DNA of 64,000 nucleotides, taken from the NCBI GenBank assembly GCA_030272155.1, contig CP126196.1:434001-498000 (forward strand), read 5' to 3'. Shown here one piece after another: positions 43,567 through 55,699 of the stretch. The notes under the pieces were generated by a model. The model did no database searches and was not told the origin of the DNA. It saw only the letters and a list, made by a program, of their open reading frames with translations. Origin of the DNA: Tetradesmus obliquus (Eukaryota; Chlorophyta; Chlorophyceae; Sphaeropleales; Scenedesmaceae). Within the stretch, counting starts at the first letter, position 1. Each line of letters begins with the position of its first letter. The position numbers were made by a program, and so were the translations under genes.

Positions 43567-45823
43567 GCACCTGCAGTGGCAGCCAACTGCTATCAAGACT
43601 GGTGGGCGGCAGCAATGCAGCCAGCAGATGCGGCAGTTTGTGATTATTCTCCAACCACCCTAGTTTGCAGCTGCGGCTGTGGCGTTCCAAATAAACACCA
43701 ACAAACGTCCTGTTTCTTGTATGTGTACAGCAGTATTGTTGCTGGCGTCTGTGGTGGGCTGGGCCTGTGTAGTGTTTGGGCTGGGCTGCAGGCATGTACA
43801 GGAGCAGCTGCTGCTTGATGCGTGCATATGCACGAGACCCTGATGTACAGCGCAACAGCTAATGCCCTTGGCCTGCATGATCCTTCACAACAAACTGCTA
43901 GCTGCCACCTGAGGATGGTGCGTTACACAGGGTGTGACGCATTGATTGGTTCATGCGCACTGCAACACAGCATGCTCCCCGGTGCTTGTTGGGTGGTGCC
44001 GCATCCATGCGTGCATGTCGGCCAAGCGCCTACTGTTGTAGGACTTTGAAGGCTAGCAAGGAACTCAACGTATGTGCATTGTTGTGTGTGCCAGGCAGCC
44101 GGTGGTTGCGAACGGCATTGTTGTACAGAGGCTTCATGATAGTTTGCTATTGCCAGTAGTCGGCTTTGCATTTAGTACATCAGCACAGCAGGCTGTGCAA
44201 CACAGCAGGATTGTGCATGTTACGTGGCTCGTGTGTGCCCTGCAGACACTTCACAGCAGCAACGGTTGCTGCTGCAGCAGTGTTTCGTGTTAAAGTCGTG
44301 CTGTGGTTGTGCATAGCTTGCCAGCAGTACCAGTGCACGCTGATCTGACACACATGTAGGCTGCATTGAACACTTTGTGCTGTGCAGCTGCAAAGTTGTG
44401 ATTTGGCATTGTATAGGAGCTTCACTTGGTAGAATAGTATGACCTGGCTTGAATCACTGCAGATGCTTGATTGTTGTGCGCTGCTGACCAGCCGATCAAT
44501 GGCACGTGCATGTGTGGTGTCTTGCTGTGATGCTGCAAAGTGCCGGCGCGCCACTGGGGCGCGCTCTAGATCTGAGCTGCAGCAGCAGTGCGCTCATGCA
44601 AGACTGTAACACACTGTGTGCATTGTTGCCATGCGCTGCATGTGCTGCTGCTGCTCAGCAGCAGTGAACTCCTGAAGAGTGGCCCTGATGACGCGGCTGC
44701 GGCTGCATGTGCGCGGTGATCGTACTGGGTGGTGCAGCTCAGGCTGCTGTCACAGCAGCGGCGGCTGCAGCTGCATTACCGCCCCTTGTAACAGTGCCTT
44801 TGCACAACAGAAGTGGAGTACTTCAGTGGTAGGGAGTCGACTGTACTGGCTGGCTTGGCGCTGCCACCCAGTGCTACGGCATTCAGCCCTGTGCATGATG
44901 CCCTCTGGCACTGTGCCACGCCATCGGCAGCATCATATTAGTAAGAGTTACAACGCACTTGCTGACAACGCACCATCCGCTGCAGTGCACTTTGCACAAA
45001 CTCCATCACCACTAAGAGACACATACATCGGACGTGGCAGTTATTCACAGGCTCAACTGTGGGGCAGTCTACCAGCCCCAAAGAGAACCGCCAGCAGCTG
45101 CCTGCCAGAGATTGAAAAGACCATTTACGAATACGCCATATACAAACACACATGTAAACATCCGCTCTCTGATTTACAAACATGCCAACTTCACACATGC
45201 CACCTTCAAACATGCCAATATCCAACATGCCATTTACAAACATGCCATTTAGAAACATGCCAGTCAATGGCTGCTCCACTGGAGCTTTGAAAGCAACCTG
45301 CGGTCCTTCAACCAAATATTTTCGGAACATTACTTCAACCACCCTGCTTCAACGTTCATCTTTGAAATGATTTCAAATAGTCTCAACAAACAAGGACTGT
45401 GCACCCCCCTGCTGGAGCTGTGCACACACAAGACATCATAGACTGGAGTCCTTCTTGCACTGCAGCAAGTTCCTGAACCAGCGTCCAGCCAGCAAGGCAT
45501 GAACATTGTGCAAACCAAATTGCGCTGCAGCGGTGCTGCATAACAGTGCAGTGCATATCCTGTTGTGACACCTCACGGCCCCTTTCAAGGCATGCGGCTC
45601 TGGCGGCCCCTTTCAAGGCATGCAGCTCTGGCGCAGCTGTATTTCAGGAGCACTGCTCCCAAGTCAGCCGCGGGGTACTAGGTACCAGCCGCCAGTAGAT
45701 GACTTGACAAGCACCTGGCCAGGCGCCACAGCCAGCCAAGCCACCGCATGCGCAGCAACATGCCGAACACAAAAGCCCCGCTTTGCCAGCTGCTGCTGCT
45801 GCCGCTGCTGCTGCCGCTGCTCC
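43567..45823. other. Convergent intergenic region
   Basis: 3' flanks of the membrane-protein and glutamate decarboxylase genes. Contains a 15-bp minisatellite at 45171-45260 and a ~29-bp direct repeat (GGCCCCTTTCAAGGCATGC, twice) at about 45577-45625. No gene seen. Confidence 0.45.
45171..45260 (+). repeat. 15-bp minisatellite, six degenerate copies
   Basis: Consensus CATTTACAAACATGC; unit starts at 45171, 45186, 45201, 45216, 45231 and 45246. The period is a multiple of three, so frames stay open through it, but no gene context supports translation. Confidence 0.85.
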
Positions 45824-46162
45824 TCAGCACTGGCTGGTTGTCTTCACCTGCAGGTGTGGGCTGCTCTTGTGCCTGTGGTGCTGCTTGTGCTGGCGCAGGT
45901 GCCTCAGGATGCTGGCCTCACTGCGGGACTCGTGCAGCGCCAGCAGCGCCAGCGCCTCGCCGATGTGGCTGATCAGCTTCTCAACCAGCGTCATGCTGTG
46001 GTCCACACTGCAGGGGTGTGATGCACAGGCAGGCAAGCAGGCAGGCAGGCATACAGGCACATGCAGGTAATCAGTCAGCGTAGACGCTGGCATAGCAATG
46101 ACTGCCAACGTGCCGTCATGCTGTGGTCCACACTGCAAATGGGGGGGGGGGGGGATGATGCA

Positions 46163-46213
<51 letters not shown>

Positions 46214-46678
46214 CCAGGCAGTGTAGCCGCTAGCAGTGACGCCCATGCTGAGCAGTGCTGCTCCACTGTGCTACCTGCACCAACTGCTGCTGTGCCAGCC
46301 AGCTCAACTGTGCACCCCCGGCAGCAAGAGGCGGGTGCTGTGAGCAACGTGTGCAGGGCAGCAACCGCAAACCTCCCCATGCATGGCCTCACATCCCTCT
46401 GCTGACCGGATGACTGCGCGCAGCAGCAACTAATGCCACATGTAGAGCGTGCAGGGCAGCCGCCGCCTCACCAAATGACAGCAAGGCAGCCGCCGCCTCA
46501 CCATACATGCCGCATGCAAGGCATCTATGTATATATTCAAGCTCACCGTATGACAGCACGCAGCAGCTTCACGTCGCGCGCATTGGGCGGCATGGTGTAG
46601 GCGGGCAGCACCCAGCCGTGCTCCTTGAGCCGGTCGCTCACATCGTACTCGTCAAAGCCGCGGTCAACGGGGTTGCCT

Positions 46679-46745
<67 letters not shown>

Positions 46746-47024
46746 TGAGAGAATGCATCGCGTAACCATCACAGGCAGAGGTCAGCGAGTTTGCCTGGGG
46801 CCGACAGCCAAGGCAGCGGCAGCAGCAGCAGCATGCAGCTGTGGTTGCACAGCAATGTGCATCTGCTGCATGTGGTTGCACAGCAATGTGCATCTGCTGC
46901 ATGTGGCCTCTGCAGACACCCCTGCTGTGCGCCTCACCCTGCTCGTCTGTCTTCTGCTTCAGCCTGAACGCCACCAGCGGCACACCCACGGGCTGTGACA
47001 GCACCTCAAACTCGCCTGGGGGAT

Positions 47025-47060
<36 letters not shown>

Positions 47061-47783
47061 CAAGTTGAGCGTCGCCCTGTGCAGCATTGAGACCCTGTGC
47101 AGCAAGGAGACACTGGCTGCAGCTGCTGGCAAACACTGGCAGGTGTGCTGTTCCGCAAGGCAATGCGGGCAATCCCCCTGCAAACAGAGCTCAGAGCCGC
47201 CTGTGCTGCTGCCACCCAGCAATTACTGCTGCTTCTGGTCACGTTTTTTTTGCCGTTGAGGCCATGCTGATGTTGGGATATCAGCCACACAGCAGGCCTG
47301 ACAGTCGCGTGCTGCCCTGGTGCTCCCCACCCCACCGCCACCACACGGCACGCACCTGTCTCCAGGATGCCGGCCGCCAGGCGTGCCGCGATGGTGGCCA
47401 GGCTGGACATCACAGCAGCGTGCTGCCCTGCCCATCCCCCCCCCCCCTCATGCCCCACGGCACCCACCTGTCTCTGGTATGCCGGCTGCCAGGCGTGCCG
47501 CGATGGTGGCCAGGTTGGACATGACGCGGCTGTAGCCGTCCCTGCCCCTCTCTCTCCCACCCCACCTCTAAAGTGAAAAAATAACACAGAAAAAAAGCAT
47601 GCCGCACGGCACGCACCTGTCTCCAGTATGCCGGCTGCCAGGCGTGCCGCGATGGTGGCCAGGTTGGACATCACAGACGTGTAGCCGTCCCTGCCCAGGC
47701 GCAGCAGCTGGTAGTACTGCCCCACAACACTGGCAGCGCCCCGGCTGAAGTTGAGCGTGATGGAGGCCTGGTCTGTGGGGGTT

Positions 47784-47816
<33 letters not shown>

Positions 47817-47873
47817 CAGCAGGCAGGCAATGTGTTGAAGTTGAGCGTGATGGGGGCCTGGTCTGTGGGGGTT

Positions 47874-47924
<51 letters not shown>

Positions 47925-47985
47925 CAGCAGGCAGGCAATGTGTTGAAGTTGAGCGTGATGGGGGCCTGGTCTGCAGGTGGCGAGG

Positions 47986-48025
<40 letters not shown>

Positions 48026-49167
48026 GTTTGGTGGTGTGCTGAAGTTGAGCGCGATGGAGGCTTGGCCTGCGGGGCAGATCATATCAACCAGTCTGGCTGC
48101 CCAGCAGGGGCACACATTAAGCCTGACTGTGGCTGGCGCATGCATATGTTCTGATTTGCACTCTCAGCATATATTATGTATGTGTTATTTTCAGCTTGTT
48201 GGAGATGTTCAGGGTTAGCCTGATCATCAGCAACAAGCTGAATAATAACACATAAACATGCTGTTCACCGACCAGGTATTTGATGTGGGACACCAGGTTG
48301 CAACAACACAACTTGTCCAAAAAATTCTACACAAATCAGCCACGCACCGCTGCCCACGCAGTAAACGCAGCGAGACAAACAACACAAATAATCAATCGCT
48401 CATTGCTGCTCATTGCTGCCCAGGCAGTTGGTATGGGGGACCAAAATACGACATGATAGCAATTACGATTTGCGTGTTACACGACGGGAACACAGGAATC
48501 ACTTGCCACTGCCCAGGCAGTTGATGCGGGGGACCAGGTCCCCACAAGTCAGCCATGCACCGCTGCCCATGCAGGTGATGAAGAACCAAGAACAATAACA
48601 CAACATCAGGTGGCTCACCGCTGCCCAGGGAGTTGATGTGGAAGACCAGGTCACAATAGAATATCAATGCACGCGCTGCTCAGGCAAAAATAACATTCCA
48701 CATTTGGACAGTGATCACTCACCGCTGCCCAGGTAGTTGATGTGGAAGACCAGGTCCTGGGGCACGTCCCCAGGCTCCCGCCACAGCACCCAGCCCATGC
48801 CAGGGTACACCAGCCCGTACCTGCGGCATAGCAAGACAGCACAACAGTATATTTGTATTCTTTTTGTTGGATTTATGATGGGTTATTCCCGCTGTCAATA
48901 CTGTTCACTGCCAGCAGCCCATGCCAGGGTACGCCAGCCCAGACCTCACCAGCAGCGCAGTGGCAGACATGACCAGGAAACGAGGCTGTGCTGGTTGTAT
49001 CAGCTGCATGCGTGACTCGTCTGGCAGTGTGATCTAAGTGCGCCACTTTGCGGCTGGGTCATGCTTGCGCTGTGTACAAAAGCGCTGCATGCCGCTGCAG
49101 ACCTCGTGGCTGCATCTTGCTTCACCCAGACTGCAATCAACAAGTCTTGCTGCATTAGCCGCAGAGT

Positions 49168-49210
<43 letters not shown>

Positions 49211-49888
49211 CCTCACTTGTGCCCCGACACGTTGATGGACTTAACCCAGGGCAGCCGGAAGTCCCACGCCAGCTCGGGGTAGGAGAAGGGCGCGATGAAG
49301 CCACCCGAGGCAGCATCAACATGCAGCGGCACCTGCCACTCGGGGTGCTCCTTGTTCACCTCCTCTGCAGCGCCACACAAGCACAGGTACAGCAGAATGA
49401 TGTGAGACAGCTGTGTTGTGCTGGTGGCAGGGACACACCCGCCTCTCCAGGTGCTGCCTGTTCACCTCTGAGGTAGCAGCCGCATGGGCAGCGATGCCCG
49501 ACCGAAGTCAAGTGTAAGCAGCGCTGCACGTGCTGCTGTTACAAATGTGGTGCGCTGCAGGGCTGTACTGTTTCAGTGGCCTTGCCCCTGATGCCAGCAG
49601 CACCAGCGCTAACCTTGGTGCGACACAGTAATACTTCATTGGGTGGCTGATACGTCGCCTGGTTGCACAGCAGTGGCACTGAGTCACAAATGTTGCCATA
49701 ACGCTTGTTGTGCTGGCGTTTACAAGCTGTTCAAAAGCAAGGCACACCATGCAAGCTCTCGCATTGGTTGCTGCACTGCCCCGTGATGCAGTACTGCGCT
49801 GCTCTCACCCAGCATGTCGTTGAGTCCTTTGATGTCCTCGAACTCGCCGTTGTAGGTGCTGCCCAGGATGCCCACCACGCCTGGTGAG

Positions 49889-49939
<51 letters not shown>

Positions 49940-51075
49940 GCAGCAGCACGACATGCCAGGCGAGTCAGGCATGTGGCCAGCTGCATACCCAAGCATGACG
50001 CACTGATAGCCGCTGCTGTCAAACTATGGTGTGGCGTTACTAAACTCTAATGATTCCCCGGCGCCACCAAGGCAATCCACCGCGCACGCACTGCACTGCA
50101 CGCAGCCTGGCCGGGGCTCCAACCTGCCTCAGTCGACAGCACACACCCGTCGGCCTGGTGTGCTGCAGCCAGCTGCTGCCTGCTGCAGCCAGCTGCTACA
50201 TACACAACCCACCAATGGTGTTTTCGTCGATCTTCTGCCTTGCCAGCTCTGGGGTGATGCCGTAGCGGCCCTCCCCCACAGTGACGTAGTTCTCCTCCAC
50301 GTCCCAGTAGCGGCAGAACTTCTCCCAGCACACCTGGCAGTGGCGGGGCATCAGCATCAGCATCAGCAGCAGCAGGTGAAGGAGTTGCGGCAGGCAGCAG
50401 AGCCATAACAGATGGCGCCTGCTGCACAACACTTCAGGCCGGTGTGTCATGCTGTGGCACTGCCGCATCCCTGTGCCTGCCCAACAACCACCAATCACTT
50501 ACAGCTGCGGCATCCATGCCCCCTTAACCAGCGTAGGGCAGCAGGTCAAGCAGCTTTGTACAGCTGCACGGCCTGCCTCCCCCCTCCCGCCCCACCTGCA
50601 CTGTGTAGCTCATGACCAGGTTGGGCTTGTCAGCAGGCAGCCCTGCTGCTTTGCGCCTGGCTTGCTACTTCTTCTTCATGGCCAGCCCCGCCAGCATGAT
50701 GGCTTCACTGCTTCTACCCCACATGCACACCCACACACCGCCCAAGCCTGCGCCTACAGCTGCTGCATGCACACCCGCACTTTATATGCTGAGGAGGCTG
50801 TGAGCAGCTGCACTGATATCTGATACATAGGCTATGCAGCTCCCCTCCCGCCCCACCTGCACTGTGTAGCTCATGACCAAGTTAGGTTTGTCAGCAGGCA
50901 GCCCTGCTGCCCTCCTTCTGGCCTGCCACTTCTTCTTCATGGCCAGGCCCGCCAGCATGATGGCCTCACTGCTGCCTACTGTGCCGCTGCCCACTGCCTT
51001 GTCGGGCGGGGTGGGGCAGTGGTACAGCGCCGCCAGCATGGACACGCAGCTGGGCGCGGCAGGGTGACGACAGTG

Positions 51076-51119
<44 letters not shown>

Positions 51120-52008
51120 AGGATGGAAATGTGCGTCAAGGGCATGTGTGTCGAGCACGCAAAGATTGAGGGCTAACGGCAGCTGGCGTGATGCGGCTGT
51201 CACCATGTTGCGTTCACACTGCTGCTCAATTCACTGCAGCAGCAGCAGCAGCGCAGGCATCCCCACCGGTTGTGTATGTCAGTGGTGCTTGGGTACTCGT
51301 CCATGTCCACCAGGTTGACGTTGAGGCAGTCCTGCATCAGCTGCGTGACCTCCGGCTCCATCCAGGTGGTCACAAAGCTGGCCATGTTCAGCCTGGGGGA
51401 TGGTGGTTTTTGCGGCACAGGCGGCCGCAAGGCGTGTGTCGAGGCATGTACACTCTTGCTGTGCACTACCAGGGCAAGCGGCTGCATACTGTACAGCGGC
51501 TGCTGCTGTTGCGAGTAACAGGGCCGGCCCCACCAGCCAGCAGCGTGCAAATGTGTGGTGCTCTGGCTGCCACAACAACAGGCGATGCATGGCAATGCAA
51601 GCCATCAGCTCATCCGCTGCAGCAGCAGCAGGCGGGTGGCAGCCCCAGCCCCCTTCTCCCTCCACCCACCTTGGGTTGTGGTCCAGCTGGCGCAGGTCAG
51701 TGATGCCTTGGGCAGCAACAGCAGCAGGCATGCCGCGGCGCGGCATACTGCAGGGCAAAGCAGACAGCAGGCCGCAGTGAAGCGTCAGCAGCAACAAGCT
51801 TGACACCAGATCAACATCAGTCATGAGACAGCTTACGCTACCATTGCAGGCTAGATGTTCCTCTTGGTTGAATGCTTGGCAGCAGCAGCAATGCAAGCAG
51901 CACAGACCTGCTGGATTGCTGCTGTCCCGCCACGCACGGACGCATGGACAGCGCATACACATCATAGCCCGCCGCATGTGCGCGCCAGCAGCAGCACATT
52001 TAACTAAT

Positions 52009-52055
<47 letters not shown>

Positions 52056-52482
52056 CACTCACTGGTGCTTAGGCAGCGCATACACATCGTAGCCAGCCGA
52101 GAACACGTGCAGGCTGGCGTCATGCTGCAGGCCCTGCAGCTCCTCGGGAGCATCCTCACCCCAGTCCAGCGTCTTGCTGCCCTGCAGGTTGAGGGGGCGC
52201 CCGCTGGCATGCTCTGCAAAAGAGTGTCAAGAGAGGGGATAGTTACATGTGGGTCCTGGCACCACCTTAGATGGTATGAGCAACAACAGGGTGAACACAT
52301 GGTCTGAGATCAGGAAATAAGAGAATGAGACAATCAGCACCTGCAATGCGCCTGTCCTTGGATAGGCTGTGGGGCAGGCTGCTGCCCTTGCTGCTCTGCT
52401 GCTGTGAGGAGCTGGAGCGGCCCTCGCGAGCACTTGCAGGAGCCAGGTCGGCCGTGGTGGCATTGCTGCCTGCTGTAGCCAT
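45824..52482 (-). CDS. GAD: Glutamate decarboxylase (13 exons)
   Basis: PLP enzyme converting glutamate to GABA plus CO2. Minus-strand exons 52482-52341, 52213-52063, 51747-51670, 51392-51267, 51049-50857, 50333-50213, 49880-49809, 49364-49217, 48820-48723, 47772-47617, 47015-46938, 46676-46547, 46007-45824; 558 residues. Family marks: [103 protein letters not shown] and the PLP-lysine block [18 protein letters not shown]. The lysine (residue 344) codon AA|G is split between exons 8 and 9. About 100 N-terminal residues precede the core; the first half is Ser/Gln-rich, with no obvious targeting sequence. The C-terminus ([19 protein letters not shown]...) is His/Lys-rich and lacks the Trp-bearing calmodulin-binding tail of plant GADs. 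A further 3' exon cannot be excluded, since CAG|GTGAAG occurs 23 bp before the stop. Confidence 0.93.
46022..46215 (-). repeat. (GCAG)n arrays in the last GAD intron
   Basis: Two CAGG/GCAG blocks (46027-46065 and 46165-46214) plus a 14-G run at about 46141-46154. On the GAD sense strand they read (CCTG)n. A decayed copy of the exon 13 acceptor region (boundary 46132, authentic 46007) lies between them. Confidence 0.85.
46677..46743 (-). repeat. (CAG)n tract = sense (CTG)n before GAD exon 12 acceptor
   Basis: About 21 triplets; on the gene's strand the CTG run ends in the acceptor CAG of exon 12. A shorter run stands before exon 11 (47027-47060). Confidence 0.85.
47345..47660 (-). repeat. Three copies of GAD exon 10 end and donor
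   Basis: Segments carrying GCCAGGCGTGCCGCGATGGT and the donor recur with boundaries at 47617 (authentic), 47468 and 47356. About 75 bp is shared. Confidence 0.9.
47745..48070 (-). repeat. Four copies of GAD exon 10 start and acceptor, CAG-spaced
   Basis: GTTGAGCGTGATGGRGGCCT with an acceptor boundary at 47772 (authentic), 47862, 47970 and 48066. Each spacer is a (CAG)n run of different length plus GCAGGCAATGTGTTGAA. Confidence 0.9.
48280..48765 (-). repeat. Decaying copies of GAD exon 9 end and donor
   Basis: CCGCTGCCCAGGNAGTTGAT and following GGAAGACCAGGTC: authentic boundary 48723, close copy at 48619, more decayed copies near 48525, 48435 and 48285. Confidence 0.8.
50590..50980 (-). repeat. 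Duplicated 3' half of GAD exon 5
   Basis: About 125 bp (boundary 50857) recurs with boundary 50596. The copy has an in-frame TAG in place of the Trp codon of KKKWQA, so it is a dead exon. Confidence 0.88.
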
Positions 52483-53510
52483 GTTTACAGCAGCTGCTAC
52501 TGTTGCAGGTGGTGCAGAGGGGAGCTGAGAGAGCTGCTGCTGAGCTGTGTTGGTGGTGAGGGGTTTGGGGTCGGTTCAGGAACTCACAGGCGTGCATGAA
52601 TGATTTTCAGAGATGCAGGGAGTATGCGCCGTGTCTGTCATCGACATAGAATATCACGGCAATGTGCGAGCGGTTGACGCGACCATACTGCATGTGTCCA
52701 ATGATCGCCGTAAAAGCAACGGCAGGTTACCGCACCTCCGACCTCAATACGGCTTAGGCGCCTGTGAGTGTTTCTGTAAAGTTAAAACGATTATAGCAAC
52801 GTCCATATCAAGCCATGGCTGTTGCTGAAGTTCAAGCCCACAACAAGACCGTTGAGCTGTGCATTCACCTGCCACAAATATACAGTACCACCAGTCACAA
52901 TCTCAGTAGAAAATGGTATATTGGGATGATACCACCGTTACAGTCCTCAGCTTCACTTCAAGCTGCCAGGATGAGCTCCTGCCAGGCGCATCTCGACAGT
53001 AACAAGCAGTTGCAAGCCAGGCATGCCGCGCAGCACTACCTCTGGCAACATCACCAAGGAAGCATGCTGCGCGTATGCTTGTGCAGACAGCGGCTTGGCG
53101 ATCGTGAAGCCAGCTGATGGTGGCAGCACACACAGGGCTGCCTGACCGCGATGGTAAGGCAGCTGTCGCTATCACAACCAACCCTGCAAGCCACATACTG
53201 CACTTCAAATAGGCGGCACCGTTATGCACGAACAGCGAACAGTCAATCTTTGTACCAACATGCATCAGCACATCTCACACAAACGGCGTGAGATACCACT
53301 TGGTGTACAAGCAAAGCAATGCGCTACTGATGATACACAAGTGCAGCAGCAATGCGCGCCATGCGCCCTGCGCACAGCGCCCTGCTGCGGCAGCTGCTGC
53401 AGCGGCGACTGCTGCGGTACATACCCTGCATAACAAACCACGTTCACTGCAGCTGCTGCTGCAGCCGCTGCTGTGGCACCAAATCCCCCAACAAACATCA
53501 CACTCACTCA
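52483..53510. other. Intergenic: GAD upstream region and SNARE 3' flank
   Basis: Both neighbours are on the minus strand. The GAD promoter should lie just above 52482. No gene or named regulatory motif recognised. Confidence 0.4.
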
Positions 53511-54485
53511 TCACGCCAGCGCGATCAGCGTCAGCACCACCAGCAGCGCTGACAGGAACAGGATGGTGCACAGCTGCTTGTCGTGCCGCGAGCGCTTGAT
53601 CACGTCGTTGACCTTGCTGCGCAGCCCCCGCAGGCGCTGCGTGGTGGTGTCTGTGTGGTCCTCCAGACCACCCAGCAGCAGCGACTGGCAAGGGGCAGCG
53701 CAATGGCCATGGCAGCGGCAGCACCAGGAGGAGGAATTAGCAATGATGTGAAGTTGCATGGGCGGCAGTAGCAGCAGCAGCAGCCAAAAGTTGGGCGAGT
53801 GAAGATGCGGTAGCTGCTCCTGCTGCAGTCATGTTCCCGGGGAACACAGCAGCCTCACCATACGTGCTTCACCACAAAGCACATGGAACAACACACTGCC
53901 AGCAAATTAGCAGCACAAAAAAGCAGTCTGAACACCCTGAAACCACACATAACTCTGACCACCCCAACGCACCGCCACCGCCCCACAGCAGCAACAGCGG
54001 CGCGCCACACCAGCAGGCTGCCGTGCTGCGGCCCACCTGCTGCCCCAGCTCCTCACCCATTGCCAGCAACAGCCAGCTGGCTCAGAAGAGCACAACTGAC
54101 CAGCACAGCAGAACAGCACACACCTAAGCAGCACAAGTGAGCACACGTGGCAAACTAAACAACAAAACCAAAGCACGCCGTGCTGCACCCCACCTGCTGC
54201 TCCAGCTCCTCATTCATGGCCAGGCCCTGCTGCTTGATCCGGTCAACATGCACACTGATGTGGCCCAGCTCCTGTTCCTGCTGCTGCAGCATCTGCTGCT
54301 GCATTGCTGTCTCATAATTGAAGGTGTCCCAGGGGCGCTGCGTGTCGTCATCCCTACTGCTGTCCTCTGCTGCTGCTGCTGCCCCTGCGGTGCCGGGCGG
54401 TGTGAAGTCCGACCAGCCGCCGGCGCTGCTGGCGTTGCTGCCGTGCTTTGCATGCTTCGCTGCTGCTGCTCCGGCAGCACCACTG

Positions 54486-54539
<54 letters not shown>

Positions 54540-54700
54540 ACCAGCTTGCTGTGCCTGATGGGGGGCAGGGGCAGCCGGGTGCTGCTTGGCTGCTGCTGCG
54601 CAAAGCCGTTCACGCCTGCGCAGGTAGATGAGCAACACGCCTTGGTGTCTGGCGCAGTGCATTCGTGCGAGAATCGTCTACTGATGGTATGTGCTGACGG

Positions 54701-54742
<42 letters not shown>

Positions 54743-55699
54743 GTGTGAAATTCTATTTGAGCTGCCGACACGAGTGGCTGTGCAGGTATACTTTACGTGT
54801 GCGCGTGCAGCTCATGCAGTGCTGCTGCTGCTGCTGCTGCTGCTGCTGCAGCGTGAGCGCCATGCTGCTTCAAGGCGCTGCATGTTTGTGAGCACCCCTC
54901 TCACCCCTGGCCCCTCCCACCGCAACCGACCACCCCCACCTGGCATGCCTCCATGCATCTCCACCTCTCTCCACTGCTGCTGCTGCTGCTGCTGCTGGCT
55001 GCGGTGCATGCTGCCGGTCGTCACCGCGCTGACTGTCGCCTGCAGCTGCTCGTACTGGAAGCGCAGCCCCTCCACCTCCACCTGCACAGCAGCAGCAGGT
55101 ATGCAGCAGCGCTTCACGCTTCATGGTGGTGCGAAAGCAGTGCGTGTACGTGAGGAGAGGTACCTGTTCTGCAGTACAGCAGGGAGGAATGCACAGAGCA
55201 GCGTGCTGGCAGCGCTCATGTCATGTCCTGGCCAGGTTGCACAGCGCCAGGAGGAAACCTTCAGGCAACTAGCCTGACAACAGCACAGCATCGACTGCAT
55301 GCATGAAAGCTCAGCGGCAGAGGGTCGCAGCAATCTACATGCAGCAGCCCAGGCAGCAGATGCGGGACTCGGACAAGGTAGAAGATAATGCATCACATGG
55401 GCGTGCACGTGCTGCTCTGCTCTGCACACTGCTGTGCACATAGACATGCCTGGCACTCTGCTCACCTGCCGCATGAAGGCTGTGGTGCTGTCCAGCTGAA
55501 ACCTTGCAGGATGATCCACCATGAGTTTGACAGCAGCCTCCAAAGCTCGCAGCTGCTCCTGGACATTACTTAGATGCGACCTGAGCTGTGGTGCTGCTTC
55601 TGGGTGTCCTGCAAAGAGCTTGGCCTGCAGGCCGTTAATGATCTGCAGTTCCGCGTCCAGTTCATCTTTTATACTGCTGTAGGGATCGGCTGCGGCCAT
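53511..55699 (-). CDS. Qc-SNARE, syntaxin-6/SYP61 type (4 exons)
   Basis: Minus-strand exons 55699-55466, 55081-54940, 54615-54194, 53684-53511; 323 residues. The N-terminus (DPYSSIKDELDAELQIING ... LRALEAAVKLM) fits the three-helix syntaxin-6 N-domain, which begins with a DPF/DPY box. A Gln/Ala-rich linker (poly-Gln of ~17) follows, longer than in relatives. Then comes the SNARE coil: MLQQQEQELGHISVHVDRIK, then NEELEQQ carrying the zero-layer Gln at the exon 3/4 border, then LEDHTDTTTQRLRGLRSKVN. The C-terminal tail anchor is hydrophobic (LFLSALLVVLTLIALA). Relatives mediate trans-Golgi/endosome vesicle fusion. A SYP5/syntaxin-8 assignment is less likely because of the N-domain. The exon 3 donor (54194) has a decayed copy at 54037. 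Confidence 0.88.
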
